Shown here one piece after another: positions 1-4,124 of a stretch of 6,073 nucleotides of DNA. Origin of the DNA: Myxococcales bacterium. Lineage in GTDB: Bacteria; Myxococcota; Myxococcia; Myxococcales; Anaeromyxobacteraceae. The stretch covers positions 1 to 6,073 of the forward strand of contig JAJYHA010000148.1 in the NCBI GenBank assembly GCA_021784995.1. Direction: 5' to 3'. A model generated the notes under the pieces. The model saw only the letters and a list, made by a program, of their open reading frames with translations. It did no database searches and was not told where the DNA came from. How positions within the stretch are numbered: position 1 is the first letter of the stretch; each line of letters begins with the position of its first letter. The translations under genes were made by a program, and so were the position numbers.

Positions 1-528
1 GGCGACGGCCTCGAGCGCGACGCCGCGCGCCGCCAGCTCCGCGGCGCGGTCGCGACCGCCCGGGTTCCGCGGTCCCTCCGGCTGGCGGAGCCACGCCTCG
101 AGCCGCAGGTCGTCGCCGCGCGCGATCGGCCAGGGGAGCTGTCGCGCCACCACCGAGAGGAGCTCGCCATTCGCCGTACGGAGCAGGAAGCGAGCCCGGT
201 CGCCGAGGCGGTCCGGGACCGACTCCACCCGGCCCCCGAGCCGGGTGGGAGACGTCCTGCCCACGGCGCCCGTCGGGACGCCGGCGGCCGTGAGAGGGTG
301 CGCTTCGCCCGGGGCTGACGAGCCTCCCGGGAGCTCTCCGGGCGCGCGGCGCGGTCGCGTCCAGGAGGTGGCGGCCCAGCCCGCGAGCGCGAAGCCTGCG
401 GGCGCCAGCGCCGGGGAGAGGGCGACGAGGGGTCCGAGGGCGGCCAGCGGGAGGGGCGCCCGGTCACCCGGGAGCGCGATGCCGAGGGCCAGCCCGAGCG
501 CGAGTGGAACGAGCGGCCGGCGGGTCAA
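1..528 (-). CDS. comEC: ComEC/Rec2-family DNA internalisation protein, N-terminal part (partial, cut by left window edge)
   Basis: ComEC/Rec2 proteins form the inner-membrane channel that takes up single-stranded DNA during natural transformation. The reverse strand reads open for 176 codons to the window edge. Residues 5-19 and about 26-53 are hydrophobic and look like the first membrane segments. A Pro/Gly/Ala-rich linker follows (about 58-95). Residues about 97-150 resemble the OB-like DUF4131 domain of ComEC, ending in RNPGGRD (154-160), close to the family's NPGxFD motif. The competence domain and the metallo-beta-lactamase-like domain would lie outside the window. The start is uncertain. 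TTG at 528-526 is the only usual start codon between the upstream in-frame stop and the first hydrophobic segment, but it has no clear Shine-Dalgarno. The gene is divergent from cdnL. Family assignment rests on remembered motifs and topology. Many bacteria not known to be transformable also carry comEC. Confidence 0.72.
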   Translation of the reverse strand, partial: MTRRPLVPLALGLALGIALPGDRAPLPLAALGPLVALSPALAPAGFALAGWAATSWTRPRRAPGELPGGSSAPGEAHPLTAAGVPTGAVGRTSPTRLGGRVESVPDRLGDRARFLLRTANGELLSVVARQLPWPIARGDDLRLEAWLRQPEGPRNPGGRDRAAELAARGVALEAVA

Positions 529-569
529 TGCGGCGCCCCGGGAGGGTTGACGAATTGTCGAGGAATTGG

Positions 570-592
570 GAGCCCATGGGCTCGCAGCCCAT
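570..592. promoter_or_regulatory. Two overlapping inverted repeats abutting the cdnL -35 box (possible operator)
   Basis: GAGCCCATGGGCTC at 570-583 is a perfect 14-bp palindrome. Its right half also pairs with a third copy of the half-site: ATGGGCT (576-582), CGC, AGCCCAT (586-592), a perfect 7-bp inverted repeat with a 3-nt spacer. AGCCCAT therefore occurs twice in direct orientation (571-577 and 586-592), 15 bp apart, with one inverted copy between. The last base of the array is the first T of the TTGACT -35 box, so a bound protein would sit immediately upstream of or against polymerase. It is also in the presumed 5' region of comEC, where it could instead form an RNA hairpin. Binding by any regulator is inference. 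Confidence 0.45.
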
Positions 593-620
593 TGACTCGA
601 CCGTCAACCTGTGGTAGGGT
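592..620 (+). promoter_or_regulatory. Sigma-70-like promoter for cdnL
   Basis: TTGACT (592-597), a 17-bp spacer, and TAGGGT (615-620) match five of six bases of the -35 consensus and the T, A and final T of the -10 consensus, with the ideal spacing. The expected transcription start is near 626-628, giving a leader of about 78 nt before the cdnL ATG. In DNA this GC-rich such a match is unlikely to be chance, and it faces the only gene that needs a promoter here. The overlapping dyads just upstream suggest control. The start site itself is inferred. Confidence 0.6.
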
Positions 621-704
621 CCCGCGACTCGGCACCCTGCCCGCTCCCCCCGAAAGAGGCGGGGATCCGGGTTCAGCCACTACAGGCGAGGGTCGGAGGA
701 CCTG

Positions 705-1220
705 ATGGCTGCGACGCAGACTAACCCACTCGGCCACAATTTCAAGGTTGGAGACAAGGCCGTCTATCCCGGACAGGGGGTAGGCGAGGTCATGGGCATC
801 GAGCACAAGGAGGTCGCCGGCCAGCGGCAGTCCTTCTACGTGCTCCGCATCCTGGACAACGGGATGAAGATCATGATCCCGATGAACAAGGTCGGCTCGG
901 TCGGCCTGCGCGAGATCATCGGCGAGAAGGATGTCCGGCGCGTCTACAGCATCCTGCGCGAGAAGGAGGTCTCGGTAGACTCCACCACGTGGAACCGGCG
1001 TTATCGCGAGTACATGGACAAGATCAAGACCGGGTCCGTGTTCGAGATCGCCGAGGTCCTCCGCGACCTCTACCTGCTGCGCTCCGACAAGGACCTCTCC
1101 TTCGGCGAGCGGAAGATGCTCGATACGGCGCGCTCGCTGCTCATCAAGGAGCTGGCCATCGCGAAGGACTGCGACGAGCAGGACGTCGAGACGGACCTGA
1201 AGAAGATCTTCAACTGCTGA
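705..1220 (+). CDS. cdnL: CdnL / CarD-like RNA polymerase-binding transcription regulator
   Basis: CdnL binds the RNA polymerase beta subunit and the upstream edge of the promoter bubble, stabilising open complexes at sigma-A promoters such as those for rRNA; it is essential in M. xanthus. The 171-residue product has the N-terminal Tudor-like CarD_CdnL_TRCF domain (about residues 13-70, with KVGDKAVYPGQGVGEV near its start) and a C-terminal helical DNA-binding domain (about 75-171). The latter includes STTWNRRYREY, whose Trp96 corresponds to the Trp that wedges into the minor groove at the bubble edge. The C-terminal segment GERKMLDTARSLLIKEL and the ending DLKKIFNC are typical. It lacks the HMGA-like tail of true myxobacterial CarD, so CdnL is the better name. 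It is a few residues longer than M. xanthus CdnL (about 164) because of its N-terminus. GGAGGA at 695-700 supports the ATG at 705. It is divergent from comEC. Confidence 0.97.
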   Translation: MAATQTNPLGHNFKVGDKAVYPGQGVGEVMGIEHKEVAGQRQSFYVLRILDNGMKIMIPMNKVGSVGLREIIGEKDVRRVYSILREKEVSVDSTTWNRRYREYMDKIKTGSVFEIAEVLRDLYLLRSDKDLSFGERKMLDTARSLLIKELAIAKDCDEQDVETDLKKIFNC

Positions 1221-1237
1221 GGCTCCGCGCCGGAGCC
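1221..1237 (+). terminator. GC-rich hairpin directly after the cdnL stop codon
   Basis: GGCTCCG (1221-1227), loop CGC, CGGAGCC (1231-1237) form a perfect 7-bp stem that begins at the base after the cdnL TGA. No U-tract follows (the next bases are GGGGCGCG), so it is not a canonical intrinsic terminator. It could protect the cdnL mRNA 3' end or contribute to termination together with the larger hairpin at 1271-1304. Confidence 0.35.
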
Positions 1238-1270
1238 GGGGCGCGACGCCGCGGTTCCGGACGCAGCACT

Positions 1271-1304
1271 GGCCGCCGCGCGGACCACGGTTCGCGCGGC
1301 GGTC
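1271..1304 (+). terminator. Long hairpin between cdnL and ispDF, possible terminator or processing structure
   Basis: Bases 1271-1285 pair with 1290-1304 around a 4-nt loop (CACG). The 15-bp stem has 13 Watson-Crick pairs and two G-U pairs, with a 10-bp all-GC core (1273-1282 with 1293-1302). This is far stronger than the hairpin at the stop codon. Only scattered T residues follow (GTCCGTCCTG), so termination would have to tolerate a poor U-tract, which is thought common in high-GC genomes. If it terminates, ispDF needs its own promoter; if it is read through, it may separate expression of cdnL from the downstream genes. Confidence 0.42.
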
Positions 1305-1311
1305 GTCCGTC

Positions 1312-1329
1312 CTGCCGGCGCTGCCGGCG
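1312..1329 (+). repeat. Tandem 9-bp direct repeat (CTGCCGGCG x2)
   Basis: CTGCCGGCG at 1312-1320 is repeated exactly at 1321-1329 in the non-coding gap between cdnL and ispDF. Each copy contains the palindrome GCCGGC. No function is evident; a small local duplication is enough to explain it. Confidence 0.5.
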
Positions 1330-1344
1330 GTGAGTGCGGTGGGC

Positions 1345-1383
1345 GACGGCACGTGCCGGACGACGAGCACGTCCCGTGCCGTC
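1345..1383 (+). promoter_or_regulatory. Inverted repeat in the ispDF leader next to its ribosome binding site
   Basis: GACGGCACG (1345-1353) pairs perfectly with CGTGCCGTC (1375-1383), and GGG at 1341-1343 can add pairs with CCC at 1384-1386 across a one-base bulge. The left arm overlaps a perfect 12-bp palindrome, CGGCACGTGCCG (1347-1358). An alternative pairing of ACGTGC (1351-1356) with GCACGT (1367-1372) is partly exclusive with the long stem. The right arm stops 3 nt before the purine-rich Shine-Dalgarno at 1387-1394, so folding could affect ribosome access, or the palindrome could be a DNA site. No ligand or known RNA family is recognised. Confidence 0.35.
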
Positions 1384-1386
1384 CCC

Positions 1387-1394
1387 GGGAGGGG
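1387..1394 (+). promoter_or_regulatory. Shine-Dalgarno that fixes the ispDF start
   Basis: GGGAGGGG lies 3 nt before the ATG at 1398 (its GGAG core is 6 nt away). It favours this ATG over the in-frame GTG at 1353, whose extra 15 residues do not resemble an IspD N-terminus and would run through the inverted repeat. Confidence 0.65.
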
Positions 1395-1397
1395 TCG

Positions 1398-2597
1398 ATG
1401 ATCGGTGGCGAACGGGTGGGCGCCATCCTCGCGGCGGGCGGTTCGGGGACGCGCGCGGGGGTCCGCAAGCAGTGGGAGCGGCTGGCGGGGGAGACGGTCC
1501 TGCGCCGGAGCGCGCGCTCGCTCGCGGCCTGCGAGGTCGTGGACCAGCTCGTGGCCGTGGTGCCGCCCGGTGACGAGTCGCGGGCCGCCGACGACCTGCG
1601 CGAGCTCACGAAGCCGCTGCGCGTGGTGGCGGGCGGGGCCGCCCGCGCCGACTCGGTCCGGAACGGGCTGGCGGCGCTCGACGGCTGCGCCGTCGTCCTC
1701 GTCCACGACGCGGCCCGCCCCTTCGCCAGCCCGGAGCTGGCGCGCCGCGTCGCGCTGGCGGCGGCGCAGGAGGGGGCCGCGCTGGCGGCGGTCCGCTCCA
1801 CCGACACGGTGAAGCGGAGCGACCGGGTCACGGAGCCCTGCCCGGCGGAGGAGGCGCCACCCGCCGCCGGGCGTGCGTTGGTCGCCGAGACGATCGACCG
1901 CCGCACGATCTGGCTCGCGCAGACCCCGCAGGGCTTCCGGAGCGAGGTCCTGCGCCGCGCCTTCGAGGCGGCCGGCCCGTCCGCCTCGGACGCCACCGAC
2001 GAGTGCGCCCTGGTGGAGCGGATGGGGGGCCGCGTCGCCCTCGTCCCGGGCGAGCCGGACAACTTCAAGATCACCAGCGCCGACGACCTGCTCCGCGCGC
2101 GCGGCCGCCTGGAGGCGCCCTTCGCCGTGGGGGTCGGGTACGACGTCCACGCCTTCGCGGCCGGGCGCAGGCTGGTGCTGGGCGGCGTCGAGTTCGAGGG
2201 GGACGGCCTCCTCGGCCACTCCGACGCCGACATCTGCGCCCACGCCATCTGCGACGCGGTGCTGGGGGCGGCCGGTCTGGGCGACATCGGTCGCCACTTC
2301 CCGGACACCGACCCGCGCTGGAAGGGGATCGCCTCGCTGGAGCTGCTGCGCGACGTGGCGAGGAAGGCGGCGGCGGAGGGGTGGCGCCTCGCCAACTGCG
2401 ACGTGACGCTGGCGGCGCGGCGGCCGAAGATCGCGCCCCGTGCCGCCGAGATGCGATCCCGCCTGGCGGAGGCGCTCGGCGTCGCGCCCGCCCAGGTGAA
2501 CGTGAAGGCCACCACCGGCGAGGGGCTCGGCTTCGTCGGGCGCGCCGAGGGCATCGCCGCCCACGCCGTGGCGCTGCTCGTGCGCGCCGCGCGCTGA
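1398..2597 (+). CDS. ispDF: Bifunctional MEP-pathway enzyme IspD/IspF
   Basis: This 399-residue fusion catalyses two non-consecutive steps of isoprenoid precursor synthesis in the cytoplasm. The IspD half (about 1-235) is 2-C-methyl-D-erythritol 4-phosphate cytidylyltransferase: CTP-binding loop AAGGSGTR with Arg19 and Lys24, VHDAARP at 102-108, TPQGF at 176-180, and DNFKIT at 221-226. The IspF half (about 242-399) is MECDP synthase: metal ligands Asp249 and His251 (YDVH) and His274 (GHSDAD), FPDTDPRWKG, and the cytidine-binding loop KATTGEG at 370-376. The linker between halves is very short. The IspD half seems to have a Pro/Ala/Glu-rich insertion of roughly a dozen residues (about 141-160) between DTVKR and the ETIDRR segment. 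IspE, the enzyme between these two steps, is not in the window. The start is set by the Shine-Dalgarno at 1387-1394. The stop is 16 bp before cysS, which implies cotranscription. Confidence 0.96.
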   Translation: MIGGERVGAILAAGGSGTRAGVRKQWERLAGETVLRRSARSLAACEVVDQLVAVVPPGDESRAADDLRELTKPLRVVAGGAARADSVRNGLAALDGCAVVLVHDAARPFASPELARRVALAAAQEGAALAAVRSTDTVKRSDRVTEPCPAEEAPPAAGRALVAETIDRRTIWLAQTPQGFRSEVLRRAFEAAGPSASDATDECALVERMGGRVALVPGEPDNFKITSADDLLRARGRLEAPFAVGVGYDVHAFAAGRRLVLGGVEFEGDGLLGHSDADICAHAICDAVLGAAGLGDIGRHFPDTDPRWKGIASLELLRDVARKAAAEGWRLANCDVTLAARRPKIAPRAAEMRSRLAEALGVAPAQVNVKATTGEGLGFVGRAEGIAAHAVALLVRAAR

Positions 2598-2613
2598 CCG
2601 GGAGACCCGCGGG

Positions 2614-4080
2614 ATGGCCATCCAGATCCTCGACACCCTCGCGGGCGCCAAGCGTGAGCTCGTCCCGGCCCGGCCGGGAACGGTCCGCTTCTACGCCTGC
2701 GGCCCGACCGTCTACGACCATGCGCACATCGGCCACGCGCGCAGCTACGTGATCTGGGACGTGGTGGTGCGCCACCTGCGCGCGCGCGGGTACGAGGTGC
2801 GCTACGTCCGGAACTTCACCGACGTGGACGACAAGATCATCCGGCGGGCGAACGAGCAGGGCGAGGATCCGGTCGCGCTGGCGGACCGCTTCGCGCGCGC
2901 CTTCGACGAGGACATGGCGGCGCTCGGGAACCTGCCGCCCGACGTGGCGCCGCGCGTCTCCACGCACATCCCGCAGATCGTGGCGCTCGTCGAGCGGCTG
3001 GTGGCGCGGGGCTTCGCCTACGCCCCCGGCAACGGTGACGTCTACTACGCGGTGCGCAAGTTCCCCGAGTACGGCCGCCTCGCGAAGCGCAACCTGGACG
3101 ACCTGCAGGCCGGCGCGCGCGTCGAGCCGGGGGAGGCGAAGCGCGACCCGCTCGACTTCGCGCTCTGGAAGGCGGCCAAGCCGGGCGAGCCGGCCTGGGA
3201 CTCGCCCTGGGGGCGCGGCCGGCCGGGGTGGCACATCGAGTGCTCGGCCATGAGCGAGGCGCACCTGGGCACGCCCATCGACCTCCACGGCGGCGGCAAG
3301 GACCTCGTCTTCCCTCACCACCCCAACGAGATCGCGCAGTCGGTGGCCGCCCTCTCGGACGACCTGCGCGCCGAGGGCTTCGCGCGCCACTGGATGCACC
3401 ACGGCTTCGTCGAGATCGACAGCGAGAAGATGTCGAAGTCGCTCGGCAACTTCTTCACCATCCGCGACGTGCTGGCGAAGTTCGACGCCGAGGCGATCCG
3501 CGCCTTCCTGCTCGGGACGCAGTACCGGAACCCCATCAACTACAGCGACGCCGTGCTGGTGGAGGCCGAGAGGCGGCTCGTCTACCTCTACGAGACCCTG
3601 GAGAAGGCGGATCGGCTCTCCGCCGGCGGGGCGCCGGCGGCGGCGGCGGCGGCCGAGCCGGGCGGCGCCGACCTGGTCGAGCGCTGCCGCGCTGCGCTCG
3701 ACGACGACTTCAACACCGCCGCCGTGCTGGGCATCCTGGCAGACGCCTTCACGGCGGCCAACGCCCGCGCCGACCGCAAGGGGAAGCGGACGCCCGAGGA
3801 TCGGGAGGCGCTGGCCGCCTTCGCGCGCGAGGCCCGCTGCGTCGGGCGCGAGCTGGGCATCCTGCAGCGCCCGCCCGCGCAGGCGCTGCTCGCGCTGCGC
3901 GACCGCGCCGCCGCGCGCCGTGGCATCGACCAGGCGCTGGTGGCGCGCCGGATCGAGGAGCGGGCCGAGGCGCGCAAGGCGAAGGACTGGGCGCGCTCGG
4001 ACGCGATCCGCGACGAGCTGGCTGCGCAGGGCGTCGCCCTCATGGACGGGGCCCAGGGAACGACCTGGAAGGTGGAGTGA
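2614..4080 (+). CDS. cysS: Cysteinyl-tRNA synthetase
   Basis: CysS is the class I synthetase that activates cysteine with ATP and loads it on tRNA-Cys. The 488-residue product (E. coli, about 461) has all the hallmarks. HIGH is at 38-41 in the Rossmann fold and KMSKS at 272-276. The four zinc ligands that select cysteine are Cys29 (ACGPTVYD), Cys210 (GWHIECSAM), His235 and Glu239 (FPHHPNE), with the HGGGKD loop from 225. The conserved DDDFNT motif marks the helical DALR-like region, and the C-terminus ends in the usual DGAQGTTWKVE form. An Ala/Gly/Pro-rich stretch at about 337-351 accounts for some of the extra length. GGAG at 2601-2604 lies 9 nt before the ATG. The gene follows ispDF by 16 bp and precedes uvrB by 44 bp, so it is probably mid-operon. 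Confidence 0.98.
   Translation: MAIQILDTLAGAKRELVPARPGTVRFYACGPTVYDHAHIGHARSYVIWDVVVRHLRARGYEVRYVRNFTDVDDKIIRRANEQGEDPVALADRFARAFDEDMAALGNLPPDVAPRVSTHIPQIVALVERLVARGFAYAPGNGDVYYAVRKFPEYGRLAKRNLDDLQAGARVEPGEAKRDPLDFALWKAAKPGEPAWDSPWGRGRPGWHIECSAMSEAHLGTPIDLHGGGKDLVFPHHPNEIAQSVAALSDDLRAEGFARHWMHHGFVEIDSEKMSKSLGNFFTIRDVLAKFDAEAIRAFLLGTQYRNPINYSDAVLVEAERRLVYLYETLEKADRLSAGGAPAAAAAAEPGGADLVERCRAALDDDFNTAAVLGILADAFTAANARADRKGKRTPEDREALAAFAREARCVGRELGILQRPPAQALLALRDRAAARRGIDQALVARRIEERAEARKAKDWARSDAIRDELAAQGVALMDGAQGTTWKVE
3637..3654 (+). repeat. In-frame GCG trinucleotide run encoding six alanines in CysS
   Basis: Five GCG codons followed by GCC encode Ala342-Ala347 in the loop between the KMSKS domain and the DDDFNT helical domain of CysS. 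The run sits in a variable, low-complexity linker (AGGAPAAAAAAEPGG). Changes in copy number would keep the frame and would probably be tolerated. Confidence 0.7.
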
Positions 4081-4113
4081 GGCCGGACCCGGCGGGGGCG
4101 GCGCCGGAGCGTT

Positions 4114-4117
4114 AGGA
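4114..4117 (+). promoter_or_regulatory. Shine-Dalgarno supporting the GTG start of uvrB
   Basis: AGGA at 4114-4117 is 7 nt before GTG 4125, the codon at which similarity to UvrB begins ([15 protein letters not shown]). This decides for a GTG start. The 44-bp gap after cysS shows no promoter-like element. Confidence 0.6.
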
Positions 4118-4124
4118 TCGGCGC

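Noticed and set aside
245..550. A 101-codon plus-strand open frame opposite the comEC 5' end
   Set aside because: Its translation is Ala/Gly/Arg/Pro-rich without motifs, whereas the opposite strand shows hydrophobic segments and the NPG motif expected of ComEC.
547..575. TTGACG at 547-552 as a second plus-strand -35 box
   Set aside because: No TANNNT-like hexamer lies 16-18 bp downstream (17-bp spacing gives GAGCCC).
554..607. A minus-strand promoter for comEC using TTGACG (607-602) or GACAAT (559-554)
   Set aside because: The two elements are about 42 bp apart and neither has a partner at proper spacing, so no comEC promoter can be supported.
640..664. A small hairpin in the cdnL leader (CCCGC 640-644 with GCGGG 659-663)
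   Set aside because: It has only five base pairs, a 14-nt loop and several equally good shifted pairings with the C-run; this is expected by chance in such GC-rich DNA.
525..2651. A 708-codon open frame on the minus strand opposite cdnL and ispDF
   Set aside because: It lies antisense to two clearly recognised genes. Strong G/C bias at third codon positions removes stops from antisense frames, and its His/Arg/Leu-rich translation matches no family I know.
2071..3402. A 443-codon minus-strand open frame across the ispDF-cysS junction
   Set aside because: It is antisense to conserved coding sequence in both genes, and its Arg/Pro/Ala-rich end is typical of shadow frames.
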